From an uncultured Planctomycetia bacterium (lineage in GTDB: Bacteria > Planctomycetota > Phycisphaerae > Phycisphaerales > SM1A02): a DNA stretch of 64,000 nt. A model generated the notes under the pieces. It worked only from the letters and a program-made list of their open reading frames with translations, searched no databases and had not been told where the DNA came from. The position numbers and the translations under genes were made by a program. The stretch is from assembly GCA_937871505.1 (NCBI GenBank), contig CALMPF010000042.1, positions 121,384-185,383 of the forward strand, written 5' to 3'. Of the stretch, positions 52,224-63,140 are shown in pieces. Position 1 is the first letter of the stretch. Every line of letters starts with the position of its first letter.

Positions 52224-52997
52224 TCACGATCGGGCGCGTCCCCGCGGGGCGTAGAGCGTGACCAGCCGCGCGATGAGCAGCGCCATGTAGAAGACGCCGA
52301 TGAGCTGCTCCACGATCGCGAGCATCCGCGCCGTGCCGCTCCTCGGCATGATGTCTCCGAATCCCCCGGTGGTCATCGTGCCGAGGCTGAAGTACATCGC
52401 CGTGAAGCCGCGCATCGGCGTCTTCGCCTCCGCCGGATCGGCGAAGGTGAAGGAGCCCGGCGCCGCGCGATCGAGCAGCTCATAGACCAGCGCCCAGGTC
52501 AGCCCGATGGTCAGGAACGTCGCGATGCCGGCGCAGATCACGTCGGCGCCGACGCTCGGCGCAAGGAGGATGAAGCGCAGCATGTGATACGTGACGAAGA
52601 TCGAGAAGAGCGTCAGGGACACCAGCGCCGCCTCGGGCGGGAAGGCCTCGCCGCTGAGTCGAGTGCTCCACGTCGAGGCGAGGGCGGGGAGGGCGAGCAG
52701 GGCCGCAAAGGCGAGCGTCCGGCGCCGCGCCCCCACCGCAAGGACCGCAGAGGCCAGCACCGCAGAGAGCAGGATCGCCTCGATCAGGTCGCTGCGCGGG
52801 AGCCGCTCCATGAAGGGCGAGACCACGAGCAGCAGCACCATCGCCGCGAGGAAGTGAGCGGCGCTCGCCTTCAGGACGCCGCCCTCGATGATCGCCCGGC
52901 GCGGCGCGGGCGCTTCGCCTCCGCGCGCAGCCGCGCGATCTGCGGCTCTGTCGGGCGTGATGGACTCCGCTCCGGCGTCGCGGCGCTCGCTGTTCAT
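52224..52997 (-). CDS. two-helix ion channel (Ion_trans_2-like)
   Basis: 257 residues from ATG 52997; the longer open frame is low-complexity and overlaps the divergent promoter region. Four hydrophobic segments precede a pore region: the last pair brackets F-T-A-M-Y-F-S-L-G-T-M-T-T-G-G-F-G-D-I-M-P. This aligns with the K-channel pore, but the filter reads T-G-G-F-G-D instead of T-V-G-Y-G-D. It is likely a cation channel of the cytoplasmic membrane; ion selectivity is uncertain. No RCK or cyclic-nucleotide domain follows. Confidence 0.75.
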   Translation of the reverse strand: MNSERRDAGAESITPDRAADRAAARGGEAPAPRRAIIEGGVLKASAAHFLAAMVLLLVVSPFMERLPRSDLIEAILLSAVLASAVLAVGARRRTLAFAALLALPALASTWSTRLSGEAFPPEAALVSLTLFSIFVTYHMLRFILLAPSVGADVICAGIATFLTIGLTWALVYELLDRAAPGSFTFADPAEAKTPMRGFTAMYFSLGTMTTGGFGDIMPRSGTARMLAIVEQLIGVFYMALLIARLVTLYAPRGRARS

Positions 52998-53352
52998 GGG
53001 CGGATGATCGCCGGTGCGGAGCGAGAAGGCGAGCGCGGACGAAGCGCGCTCGCAGGCGACCGCGGAGCGCCGGCGACGCGACGCGAATGCCGGGGCCGGC
53101 GCGCTCGGGGCGGAGGAGGCCGGCGCCGGACCGAATCCCCGGCGACCGAGCGTCGAAGCGGGCGTGGGCGCACGTGAACCTGACGAAGCAGCGGGGCGCC
53201 CTGCGTCTCGTCCGACCCGCACCGAATCCCACCCGAAGCCGCTCGAGCCGAGACCGCATGCTCCCAGAGCACACGCTCCAGAGCGCACGCTCCAGAGCGC
53301 ACGAGACCCCACCGCACGCGACCCGACCAAACGAGACAAGGCCCACGGCCCG
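52998..53352. other. divergent intergenic region with 14-bp tandem repeat
   Basis: About 355 bp. Positions 53268-53305 contain two and a half copies of AGCGCACGCTCCAG. The proline/threonine-rich start of the next gene continues this repetitive character (CAGACTCC-type triplets). Confidence 0.5.
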
Positions 53353-53886
53353 ATGCCCACTCAGACTCCCTCCCCGACTCCGATTCAGACTCCGATCCCG
53401 ACGCCGTCGCCCCGACGACCCGAGGCAGCGCCTTGGATGCGCCGCTGGCTGCTCGCCGCGGCGGCGTACAACCTGCTCTGGGGCGCGGCTGCGATCGCCT
53501 TCCCGCTTCCGATGCTCGCGGCGCTCGGCGTCGTTTCCGCGACGCTCGCCTCCTCGGACGGCGACTCGGCGACGCTTCCCGTCATCGCCCGGCTCTGGGC
53601 GTGCATCGGGATGATCGTCGGCGTCTACGGCGTCGGGTACGCCATCGCCGCGATGAACCCGCTGCGGCACTGGCCGATCGTCCTTGTCGGCCTCATCGGC
53701 AAGGTCCTCGGTCCCATCGGCTTCGTCGATGCCGCCCTCCGCGGCGACCTGCCCTGGGCGATGGGGGTGACGATCATCTTCAACGACCTCCTCTGGTGGG
53801 TTCCCTTCGCGGCGATCCTCCACGCGGCGTGGCGTGCCGGCGCCCCCGCCGCACGGCCGTCGACCCCGATGCAGGCCCGCGAGTGA
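53353..53886 (+). CDS. small four-helix membrane protein
   Basis: 177 residues from ATG 53353; ATG 53437 (M-R-R-W-L-L-A-A-A-A-Y-N-L-L-W-G) is a good alternative, since the first 28 residues are a Pro/Thr repeat. Four hydrophobic helices are visible, with A-C-I-G-M-I-V-G-V-Y-G-V-G-Y-A-I-A-A and R-H-W-P-I-V-L-V-G-L-I-G-K-V-L-G-P-I-G-F strongly patterned. I have seen this layout in conserved planctomycete/bacteroidete membrane proteins of unknown function. It lies 51 nt upstream of acetyl-CoA synthetase and may share its transcript. Confidence 0.7.
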   Translation: MPTQTPSPTPIQTPIPTPSPRRPEAAPWMRRWLLAAAAYNLLWGAAAIAFPLPMLAALGVVSATLASSDGDSATLPVIARLWACIGMIVGVYGVGYAIAAMNPLRHWPIVLVGLIGKVLGPIGFVDAALRGDLPWAMGVTIIFNDLLWWVPFAAILHAAWRAGAPAARPSTPMQARE

Positions 53887-53937
53887 CCTCCCGCGGGCGA
53901 CTTGCCCCCGGAGCGCTCTGCGGCATCCAATGCCCCC

Positions 53938-55983
<2,046 letters not shown>

Positions 55984-56097
55984 GCCACCCCGCCGCGGGT
56001 CGCGCGGGAGACGGCGGTGCCGTGCCGCCGCCTTCCGGTCCCGAGGCAGCAAAGCCGTTGCGGCGCGGAGGCAACGGGACTCGCGTCGCGAGGTCCC

Positions 56098-57324
56098 TCA
56101 CCGCCGCCACGGATGCACGAAGAGCCCGCTGCGGAGCTTGGGCTCGAACCAGGTGCTCTTCGGCGGCATCACGCCGCCCGAATCGGCGACGGCGAGGAGT
56201 TCGCGGATGCTCGTGGGGTACATCGCGAACGCCGCCGCCGCCCGGCCGCTGCGAACGCACTCCTCGAGATAGGGCGCCCCGCGGATGCCGCCGACGAAGT
56301 CGAGGCGGGCGTCGCGGCGGGGATCCTCGATCCCGAGCAGCGGCGCCAGCACGAGGCGCTGGAGCGCGCTCACGTCGAGCGACTCCGCGACGTCGGAGGT
56401 GAAGCTCGCGGCGGGGTCGAGCGAGAGCAGCCACCAGCGATCGCCGAGGAAGACGCCCACCTCTCCCTGGCGACCCGGTTCGGGCGACGGAGCCGGCTGG
56501 ACATGCCCGGCGCACTCGAGGCGCCGGCGGAACTGGTCAGGCGTCATCCCGCCGAGGGTGCGCACCAGCCGGTGGTAGGCCATGATCTTCAGATGGCTGA
56601 GCGGGAAGAAGACCGCGAGGAAGCGATCGTGTCCGGTCCCGTCGTCGATCCCCCGCGCGCGGCGTTCCCGCGCCGCGAGGGCGGCGGCCGCGACGCGGTG
56701 GTGCCCGTCGCAGATGTACGCGGCGGGGAGCGCGCTCAGCAGCGCCGCGTAGCGCTCCGGCTCCGAGACGCTCCAGATCGTGTGCGTGGTGCCGTCGACG
56801 GCGACGAAGTGGAACCTCGGCCGGTCGTTCATGTCGCGGCGGACAAGATCCTCCAGCTCGAAGTCGTCGCGGTGTCCGAGGAAGACCGGCTCGGTGTGGG
56901 CCTCGCACGCGAGCAGGTGATCGGTCCGCTCGCGCTCCTTGTCCGGCCGCGTGCGCTCGTGGCGGATGATCGTCCCGCGCTCGTAGTCGTCGACATCGCA
57001 GCAGGCGACCACGCCGACCTGACGATGACCGTGCATCACCTGGCGATAGAGCACGATCTGCGGCTCTGGCTCCGGACGCAGCGCGCCCTCCGCCACCATG
57101 CGGTCGAGGTTCGCGCGGGCGCGCCGGTGCGTCGCCGGATCGTCCGACGCCGTCGCCTCCGGGAGCTCGACCTCGGCGCGGGTGATGCGAAGGAAGCTCA
57201 GCGGCCGCCCTTCGACCTGCGCCCTCGCCTCGTCCGTCGAGAGCGTGTCGTACGGCGGCGCAGCGACCTGTGCAGCACGGTTGGGCGGCGGAAGCAGCGC
57301 GTTGAAGGGGCGGACGCGAAGCAT
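56098..57324 (-). CDS. DUF1015-family protein
   Basis: 408 residues from ATG 57324 (M-L-R-V-R-P-F-N-A-L-L-P). The family hallmarks are an N-terminal R-P-F-x-A-L-x-P, A-A-P-P-Y-D-T-L-S, Y-I-C-D-G-H-H-R-V-A-A-A, and a C-terminal G-G-V-M-P-P-K-S-T-W-F-E-P-K-L-R-S-G-L-F. The biochemical role is not firmly established. It is divergent from serC, and DUF1015 genes are often found beside serine-biosynthesis genes, so a role in that pathway is plausible. A TATCCT box lies 16 nt before the ATG. Confidence 0.9.
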   Translation of the reverse strand: MLRVRPFNALLPPPNRAAQVAAPPYDTLSTDEARAQVEGRPLSFLRITRAEVELPEATASDDPATHRRARANLDRMVAEGALRPEPEPQIVLYRQVMHGHRQVGVVACCDVDDYERGTIIRHERTRPDKERERTDHLLACEAHTEPVFLGHRDDFELEDLVRRDMNDRPRFHFVAVDGTTHTIWSVSEPERYAALLSALPAAYICDGHHRVAAAALAARERRARGIDDGTGHDRFLAVFFPLSHLKIMAYHRLVRTLGGMTPDQFRRRLECAGHVQPAPSPEPGRQGEVGVFLGDRWWLLSLDPAASFTSDVAESLDVSALQRLVLAPLLGIEDPRRDARLDFVGGIRGAPYLEECVRSGRAAAAFAMYPTSIRELLAVADSGGVMPPKSTWFEPKLRSGLFVHPWRR

Positions 57325-57430
57325 GGACGAAGCTGCCGCGAGGATAGCCCGCCGCGGCCGAAGCTCCGCCCTGCGCTCGAGCGCGCCGCTGCCGCTGCCG
57401 CCGGACCACTCCGGTCCCTCCTGTTCCGGT

Positions 57431-57503
57431 CGCACTCTCCCCAGCCACGCTCTCCCCAGTCGCACTCTCCCCAGTCGCACTCCCCCACCGCACTCTCCCC
57501 GGT
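57431..57503. repeat. 15-bp minisatellite between DUF1015 and serC
   Basis: About five copies of CGCACTCTCCCCAGT with small changes, in the 255-bp space shared by the two divergent genes. Confidence 0.8.
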
Positions 57504-57563
57504 CCCCCCGCTCCAGTCGCACGCTCGCCGGTCGCGCCGTCGGCCCTTCGCGGCGGCGCCCTC

Positions 57564-57569
57564 TACGCT
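57564..57569 (+). promoter_or_regulatory. -10-like box TACGCT before serC
   Basis: TACGCT ends 10 nt before the ATG at 57580; no Shine-Dalgarno is present. Confidence 0.4.
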
Positions 57570-57579
57570 TCGTCCACCC

Positions 57580-58731
57580 ATGACCTCCGTCGCCCTGCCT
57601 CCGGCCACCGCCTCGACCACGACCGCCGGACATCGCGTCTTCAACTTCTCGGCGGGCCCCGCGGCGATCCCCGAGTCGGTGCTCGAAGAAGCGCGGCGCG
57701 ACCTCATCGACATCGCAGGCACGGGGATCGGAATCCTCGAGCACAGCCACCGCGGCGCTCTCTTCGACCGCGTGCTCCACGAGGCGCTCGCCGACTGCCG
57801 CGAGCTCGGGAAGATCCCCCCCTCGCACGAGATCCTCTTCATCTCCGGGGGCGCCACCCTTCAGTTCGCGATGGTGCCGCTGAACTTCCTCGAGCCGGGG
57901 CGAAGCGCCGACTACCTCGCCACCGGCGTCTGGGCGCAGAAGGCGGCCGTCGAGGCGCGGCACGTGGCGGCGCTGACCGGCGGCTCGGTCCGCATCGCCT
58001 TCGACGGACGCCGGCATCGATACGACCATGTGCCCGAGCCGGCGGAGCTCGACCTCGATCCGCACGCTGCGTACGCGCACTACTGCTCGAACAACACCGT
58101 CTACGCGACGCGCTTCGCAGCTCCGCCCCCGGCGAGGGTGCCGCTGATCTGCGACGCGAGCAGCGACATCTTCTCGCGCCGCCACGACGACCCCTGGCGA
58201 TTCGGCTCCCACGCGCTCGTCTACGCCAGCGGCCAGAAGAACCTCGGCCCCTCCGGGATGGTCCTCGTGATCGCCGACCGCGCGTTCCTGGGTTCGGCGC
58301 GCCGCGGGCTTCCCAGCCTGCTGGACTATCGCGCCTACGTCGCCGGAGAGTCGCGGCCGAGCACGCCGAACACGTGGGGCATCTATCTCATGGGTCGCAT
58401 GTTCCGCTGGATGCTCGCGGAGGGAGGACTCGACGCCCTCGCCGCGCGGAACGAGGCGAAGGCCGCCCTGCTCTACGACGTGATCGACGCAGGCTTCTAC
58501 GTCGGCATGGCCCGGCGCGAGAGCCGGTCGCTGATGAACGTCGGATTCCGGCTTCCCTCCGAAGCGCTCGAGGAGCGATTCGCGACCGAAGCCGCGCAGG
58601 CGGGGCTCGACGGCCTCCGCGGCCATCGCGAGAGCGGCGGACTGCGCGCGTCCATCTACAACGCGATGCCGGTCGAGGGATGCCGCCGCCTCGCCGAGTT
58701 CATGCGCGACTTCGCGGCGCGGCTGGGATGA
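57580..58731 (+). CDS. serC: phosphoserine aminotransferase
   Basis: 383 residues from ATG 57580. V-F-N-F-S-A-G-P-A-A-I-P near residue 20-31 and I-L-E-H-S-H-R are the SerC N-terminal signatures. Lys220 in Y-A-S-G-Q-K-N-L-G-P-S-G binds PLP. R-P-S-T-P-N-T-W-G-I-Y and the closing R-A-S-I-Y-N-A-M-P also match. It transaminates 3-phosphohydroxypyruvate to phosphoserine (serine synthesis) and can act in pyridoxal phosphate synthesis. Its 3' end overlaps the convergent phosphatase gene by 32 bp. Confidence 0.96.
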   Translation: MTSVALPPATASTTTAGHRVFNFSAGPAAIPESVLEEARRDLIDIAGTGIGILEHSHRGALFDRVLHEALADCRELGKIPPSHEILFISGGATLQFAMVPLNFLEPGRSADYLATGVWAQKAAVEARHVAALTGGSVRIAFDGRRHRYDHVPEPAELDLDPHAAYAHYCSNNTVYATRFAAPPPARVPLICDASSDIFSRRHDDPWRFGSHALVYASGQKNLGPSGMVLVIADRAFLGSARRGLPSLLDYRAYVAGESRPSTPNTWGIYLMGRMFRWMLAEGGLDALAARNEAKAALLYDVIDAGFYVGMARRESRSLMNVGFRLPSEALEERFATEAAQAGLDGLRGHRESGGLRASIYNAMPVEGCRRLAEFMRDFAARLG

Positions 58732-59185
58732 GCCGATCGAGAAGCGCGTCGCAGGCCGAGTCGAGCAGCGACCAGCACTCGGCGAACTCGTTCATGCCGC
58801 CGTAGTAGGGATCGGGAACGTCGGTGCGGCGGGCGTTGGGATCCCAGCGGAGGACGAGCTCGACCTTCTGCGCCGGCGCGCCCATCGCGAGCAGTTCCCG
58901 GCGGTTCTCCTCGTCCATGCAGAGCAGGTGATCGAACCGCTCGAAGTCGCGCGGCTCGACCTGCCGCGCCACCGACGGAAGATGCACTCCGCGCTGCGCG
59001 GCGATCTCGATGGCACGCCTGTCCGGGCGCGACCCTGCATGCCATCCTCCGGTCCCCGCCGAGTCGACGGTGAAGCGATCGGCGATGCGCCGGAGATTCG
59101 CCTTGTGAAGGAAGATCCCCTCCGCCAGCGGGCTGCGGCAGATGTTCCCCATGCAGATGAAGAGGATCGCGGTTCGCGTCGGCAT
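58700..59185 (-). CDS. low-molecular-weight protein-tyrosine phosphatase
   Basis: 161 residues. The catalytic P-loop C11-M-G-N-I-C-R17-S is right at the N-terminus, after a hydrophobic strand, and the general acid Asp sits in V-P-D-P-Y-Y-G-G. This is the usual size and layout of LMW-PTP/Wzb/arsenate-reductase-like enzymes; D-P-Y-Y points to the phosphatase subgroup. Likely substrates are tyrosine-phosphorylated proteins such as polysaccharide co-polymerases, but none is encoded nearby. Confidence 0.92.
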   Translation of the reverse strand: MPTRTAILFICMGNICRSPLAEGIFLHKANLRRIADRFTVDSAGTGGWHAGSRPDRRAIEIAAQRGVHLPSVARQVEPRDFERFDHLLCMDEENRRELLAMGAPAQKVELVLRWDPNARRTDVPDPYYGGMNEFAECWSLLDSACDALLDRLIPAAPRSRA

Positions 59186-59193
59186 CGGCTGCG

Positions 59194-59199
59194 AGCGTA
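59194..59199 (-). promoter_or_regulatory. -10-like box TACGCT before the phosphatase gene
   Basis: On the minus strand TACGCT ends 8 nt before the ATG at 59185, without a Shine-Dalgarno. Confidence 0.45.
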
Positions 59200-59318
59200 G
59201 GGAGTTCTCAGTGCGGCGCCCCCTCTCGCCTCACCCGTGCGACCGGCTCCGGCGCTGCAAACCCGGTCCGGCGCGGAAGACTCGACTCTGAATCAACCCG
59301 ACCCCCGAACTCCCCAGC

Positions 59319-59408
59319 CTCGAACCCCGGACCCCGGACCTCGAACTCCGGACCTCGAACCCCGGACGTCGAGCTCCGGGCTTCGAACTCCGGACGTCGA
59401 ACTCCGAG
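59319..59408. repeat. 14-bp minisatellite upstream of the ABC transporter
   Basis: Six copies of a 14-bp unit close to CTCGAACTCCGGAC, one partial unit included. It lies in the 283-bp space between divergent genes. Confidence 0.85.
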
Positions 59409-59453
59409 TCTCCGAGACCCACGTTGATCACCGCCGCGGCGAACGCCAGGAAG

Positions 59454-59459
59454 TACACT
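59454..59459 (+). promoter_or_regulatory. -10-like box TACACT before the ABC ATPase gene
   Basis: TACACT ends 9 nt before ATG 59469, exactly the same box and spacing as upstream of clpP at 3691. Confidence 0.5.
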
Positions 59460-59468
59460 CTCGCCCCC

Positions 59469-60389
59469 ATGCTTGCCGTGTCCGATGCCCGCAAGCGCTA
59501 TGGCTCCGTCGCGGCGCTCGACGGTTGCTCGCTTCGGCTGGAGACCGGCGAGTGGCTCGGCCTGCTGGGGCCCAACGGGGCCGGGAAGACCACCCTCGTC
59601 CGCGCCATCGCCGGGCGCGTCGCGCTCGACTCGGGGCGCATCGAGCTCTTCGGCTCCCAGCTTGCTGGCGATCGCCGCGGCGACGCCGCGCTCCGAAGGC
59701 GCCTCGGCATCGTCCCGCAGGAACTTGCCCTGCACCCGACGCTGACCGCGCGGGAGAACCTCGAGGTCTTCGGGCGGCTGCACGGCGTCGGTCGCGGCGA
59801 CATCCCGGCACGGATCGACTGGGCCCTCGAGTTCACCGAGCTTGGCGACCGCCAGCGCGATCTCGTCCGCACATTCTCAGGCGGAATGAAGCGCCGACTC
59901 AACCTGGCCTGCGGCGTGCTCCATCGGCCTGAGATCATCCTCCTCGACGAGCCGACCGTCGGCGTCGATCCGCAGAGCCGTCAGCGGATCTGGGAGATGC
60001 TCGGCGACCTCCGCGCCGGCGGGGCGTCGCTGCTGCTGACCACCCACCACCTCGACGAGGCGCAGAAGCTCTGCGAGCGCATCGTGGTCATCGACCACGG
60101 CCGCGCGGTCGCGGAGGGCACGGTCGCCGAACTGGTCGCCCGGACGGTCGGACGACACCACGAGGTGGTCATCCGCCTCGAGCAGCCGCTTCCGCGCGGG
60201 ATCGCTCCGGCCCTGATCCGTCTCGACGCCACCGCCGTCGGCGCCCGGATCGCCGACGTCGCCGAAGAGCTGCCTCCGCTGCTGGACTCCCTCGTCCGCG
60301 CCGGATGCACGATCGTCGACGTGCATCTCTCCGCGCCGACGCTTCACGCAGCCTTCATCGCCCTGACCGGAAGGGAGCTGCGCGAGTGA
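59469..60389 (+). CDS. ABC transporter ATP-binding protein
   Basis: 306 residues from ATG 59469. Walker A is G-P-N-G-A-G-K-T-T (34-42). The Q-loop (V-P-Q-E), the signature F-S-G-G-M-K-R-R-L-N-L, Walker B I-I-L-L-D-E-P-T-V-G-V-D-P and the H-loop T-T-H-H all follow in order. The C-terminal 80 residues resemble the regulatory extension of the CcmA/NodI/DrrA type. Its stop overlaps the permease start (GTGA). Together they form an ABC-2-type exporter for an unknown lipid, drug or polysaccharide. Confidence 0.95.
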   Translation: MLAVSDARKRYGSVAALDGCSLRLETGEWLGLLGPNGAGKTTLVRAIAGRVALDSGRIELFGSQLAGDRRGDAALRRRLGIVPQELALHPTLTARENLEVFGRLHGVGRGDIPARIDWALEFTELGDRQRDLVRTFSGGMKRRLNLACGVLHRPEIILLDEPTVGVDPQSRQRIWEMLGDLRAGGASLLLTTHHLDEAQKLCERIVVIDHGRAVAEGTVAELVARTVGRHHEVVIRLEQPLPRGIAPALIRLDATAVGARIADVAEELPPLLDSLVRAGCTIVDVHLSAPTLHAAFIALTGRELRE

Positions 60390-61702
60390 TCGCCGCCCTG
60401 CTGCGCGTCGGCTGGCTGACGCTGAAGCGGGATCGCTTCGCGCTGATCCTCACGTTCGTCCTGCCGATCGTCTTCTTCTCCGTCTTCGCGCTCGTCTTCG
60501 GCCGCCAGGGCCGGAGCGAGATCGCGCCGATTCCCGTCGTCATCGTCGATGAGGACGGAAGCGACGCCAGCAGCCGATTCGTCGAAGGGCTCCTCCGCGA
60601 GCCGGGCCTCCGCGCCCGCGCGGCCGAGGACGGCGCGGCGCCGCTCGACCGCGCCGCGGCCGAGGGGCTCGTCCGCCGCGGCGCGGTTCCGGTCGCGATC
60701 ATCCTCCGCAGCGGCTTCGGCGCCGGCTTCGGAGGCAGCTTCGGCGCCTTCGCCGTCCCTCCGCCTTCGGACGATGCAGAGGAGCGCGGGGCGCCGGTCG
60801 CGATCGCCGAGCTTCTTGTCGACTCCGCCGATCCCATGGCGACGCCGATCGTGTCGGGCCTCCTCCAGAAGGTCGCGATGACCGCCGCGCCGGACCTCGT
60901 CGCCGAGCGCGGCATCGAGCTCTTCAGCCGCTTCGGCGGCGAGCTGACGATGCAGCAGCGCGCGGCCATCGCGACGATGCGGGCGGCGCTGCGCCCCGAG
61001 AGCGCCGGAGGGCGGGCCGCGCCGGGCGCGACCGCAGCGGGCCCCTTTGCCGGCCCGGTGCCGGTGCGCACCGTCGACGTGCTCGGGGACCGCAAGACCT
61101 CGGGCATGGTCGGCTACTTCGCGGCGGGGACGGCGGTGATGTTCCTGCTCTTCTCGATGTCCGGAGCGGCGGGGACGCTGCTCGACGACGAGGCCGACGG
61201 CACGCTGGAGCGCACGCTCGCCACCGGCGTCGGGCTCGCGCGGCTGCTGGGCGCGAAGTGGGTCTTCCATGCCCTCGTCGGCGTGGTTCAGATCTGCGCG
61301 ATGTTCCTCTGGGCCGCCCTGCTCTTCAGGCTCGAGCTCCTCTCGCGGCTGCCCGGGTTCATCCTGATGACGCTCGCAACCGCCGGTGCCGCGTCGGCCT
61401 TCGGCCTGCTCCTCGCCGGGCTCTGCCGGACGCGAGCGCAGCTCTCCGGCCTCGCCACCGTCGTCATCCTGATCATGTCGGCGATCGGAGGGAGCATGTT
61501 CCCGCGCCGCTTCCTTCCCGAGTGGGCGCAGGCGGCGGGCAACGCGACCTTCAACGCGTGGGCCGTCGACGGCTACGAGAGGATCTTCTGGTACGACCAG
61601 CCCACATGGTCCATCTGGCCGCAGCTCTGCGTGCTCGTCGGACTCACGATCGTCTTCCTCGCGCTGGCGCGCCTGCTCGCGCGACGCTGGGATGCGCGGT
61701 GA
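60386..61702 (+). CDS. ABC-2 type transporter permease
   Basis: 438 residues from GTG 60386 in a GTGA overlap with the ATPase gene. One membrane helix is near the N-terminus ([21 protein letters not shown]), then a soluble extracytoplasmic domain of about 200 residues (Gly/Ala/Arg-rich), then five C-terminal helices. This is the ABC2_membrane_3 (YhgE/DrrB-like) layout. [14 protein letters not shown] and D-D-E-x-x-G-T-L-E-R are typical motifs of the family. Substrate unknown. Confidence 0.92.
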   Translation: MIAALLRVGWLTLKRDRFALILTFVLPIVFFSVFALVFGRQGRSEIAPIPVVIVDEDGSDASSRFVEGLLREPGLRARAAEDGAAPLDRAAAEGLVRRGAVPVAIILRSGFGAGFGGSFGAFAVPPPSDDAEERGAPVAIAELLVDSADPMATPIVSGLLQKVAMTAAPDLVAERGIELFSRFGGELTMQQRAAIATMRAALRPESAGGRAAPGATAAGPFAGPVPVRTVDVLGDRKTSGMVGYFAAGTAVMFLLFSMSGAAGTLLDDEADGTLERTLATGVGLARLLGAKWVFHALVGVVQICAMFLWAALLFRLELLSRLPGFILMTLATAGAASAFGLLLAGLCRTRAQLSGLATVVILIMSAIGGSMFPRRFLPEWAQAAGNATFNAWAVDGYERIFWYDQPTWSIWPQLCVLVGLTIVFLALARLLARRWDAR

Positions 61703-61794
61703 AGGCGGCGCGCGCGGAGCGGGCGGAGTCGCCGCGCGGTGGCGTTCCAGGTGAGCGTCGACGGCGACCGCCTCCCATCGAGACGGCCTCCCGA

Positions 61795-62142
61795 TCAGCC
61801 CGGCCCCATGCTCGGATCCGGAGAACCGACCTGCACCCGGTGCAGCCAACGGTCCACGATGAAGGGACCGAAGGGGAAGATCGCTCCGATGATCCCGGCA
61901 GCGGCCAGCCGGACGGAGATCGGAACCCGGCCGATCGCGAGGATGAAGAGCGCCACGACGCCCATGAAGAGGATGCCATGGAGCGATCCCACGATCGTCA
62001 CCGCCATCGGCATGCCCGCAAGGTACTTCAGCGGCATCGCGATGAAGAAGAGCACGAGCGTGGAGATCCCCTCGATGATCGAGGCGATGCGCAGCCTGCG
62101 AAGAAACAGATGATCGATCGGCCTGTGCGCTCGGGTGTGCAT
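61795..62142 (-). CDS. DUF3817 small membrane protein
   Basis: 115 residues from ATG 62142; a GTG two codons upstream is possible. R-I-A-S-I-I-E-G-I-S-T-L-V-L-F-F-I-A-M-P-L-K-Y matches the start of the DUF3817 domain, and G-S-L-H-G-I-L-F and F-I-V-D-R-W-L are further family motifs. Three hydrophobic helices are visible. Members are integral membrane proteins of unknown function, sometimes fused to or next to transporters; here it is convergent with the ABC permease gene. Confidence 0.85.
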   Translation of the reverse strand: MHTRAHRPIDHLFLRRLRIASIIEGISTLVLFFIAMPLKYLAGMPMAVTIVGSLHGILFMGVVALFILAIGRVPISVRLAAAGIIGAIFPFGPFIVDRWLHRVQVGSPDPSMGPG

Positions 62143-62205
62143 GGTCACGCCGAGATCCTTGGCCGCAAGATCGCAGGCGGCGATCCCCGGCGGTGCGCGG
62201 CGCGC

Positions 62206-62379
62206 GCCTCGGTTCCAGTGCTTCGGTTTCAGTGCCGCGGTCCCAGTGCTTCGGTCCCAAGGGCTCGGTCCCAGTGCTTCGGGCCCCGTACCTCGGTCCC
62301 AGTACCTCGGTCCCAGTGCCTCGGTTCCAGTGCCTCGGTTCCAGTGCCTCGGTTCCAGCGCTTGGGCCCAGTGCTTCGG
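62206..62379. repeat. 14-bp minisatellite
   Basis: About twelve copies of a 14-bp unit close to GCCTCGGTTCCAGT, in the spacer between the divergent DUF3817 gene and the following gene. Confidence 0.88.
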
Positions 62380-62498
62380 ACCCCGCCTGCGATCCCAACG
62401 CTGCCGTCTCACGGCCGCGATGCTGACACGCTGCCTTCGGGAAGCGGTCCCGTGCGCGGCATGTCGCGCGCCGTCACATCGAGTTTCGGCGGCTTCGT

Positions 62499-62504
62499 TA
62501 TCAT
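62499..62504 (+). promoter_or_regulatory. -10-like box TATCAT before the conserved hypothetical gene
   Basis: TATCAT ends 6 nt before ATG 62511, with no Shine-Dalgarno. Confidence 0.45.
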
Positions 62505-62510
62505 CGCGGC

Positions 62511-63140
62511 ATGAGCGTGCCGGTTCCCCCTCGCGGAGGCCACTCGAATCCCCGGGGCGACGACACCCCGACCACGATCTCGCTCGTCCCGCCGGCGCTC
62601 CTCGCCGAGATCGATGCGGCACGGAAGGCGCTCGGCGCCGCCGAGGAGCGCGCTGCCGGACCGCACTGGGGCGCTCTGCACAAGCTGCTGCTGCGAGCCA
62701 AGTCCGATCCGATCACGCTCATGCGCATCGTCGGCGGGCGCGACCTCTCGGCGCTCGACGCGCTCCTGCGCATGCTGCGCGGCGAAGCGTTCGCGGGGTC
62801 CGCTCCGGCGCCGCCGCAGCGCGGATCGGCAGGCGCCGTCGATGCTCACGCCGGGAGCGTCGCCGCCGGAACTCCCGCGGCGACGCCGTCGCCGGACGCG
62901 GCGACGCTGCGCTCGGCGATGCGCGCCTTCCGGAAGCGGCTCAAGCTCATCCGGCTCGATCACCAGTCGCGCCTCGGTGTCGGTCCTCTCACCGGAGGCC
63001 GCTCCCACGACGTCGATGCGATCATCCCGCCCAACGAGTTCCCCCACGCCGTCTGGGAGGCCCTCGCCGACGCCGGCACGCTCACGCGCGCCGGACAGGG
63101 CTTCTACGCGCTCCCGGAGGACGCCACTCCCCGGCACTGA
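62511..63140 (+). CDS. conserved hypothetical protein
   Basis: 209 residues from ATG 62511. The C-terminal 65 residues (M-R-A-F-R-K-R-L-K-L-I-R-L-D-x-Q-S-R-L-G-V-G-P-L-T-G-G-R and I-I-P-P-N-E-F-P-x-x-V-W-E-A-L) are highly patterned and look conserved; I believe similar sequences occur across planctomycetes, but I cannot name a family. The segment 105-130 is an Ala/Pro-rich linker. No signal peptide or membrane helix. The F-R-K-R-L-K-x-x-R-L-D stretch could bind nucleic acid. Confidence 0.75.
   Translation: MSVPVPPRGGHSNPRGDDTPTTISLVPPALLAEIDAARKALGAAEERAAGPHWGALHKLLLRAKSDPITLMRIVGGRDLSALDALLRMLRGEAFAGSAPAPPQRGSAGAVDAHAGSVAAGTPAATPSPDAATLRSAMRAFRKRLKLIRLDHQSRLGVGPLTGGRSHDVDAIIPPNEFPHAVWEALADAGTLTRAGQGFYALPEDATPRH

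Noticed and set aside
56098..58626. 842-codon frame joining DUF1015 with the antisense of serC
   Set aside because: Only the part downstream of ATG 57324 is DUF1015; the rest is antisense to serC.
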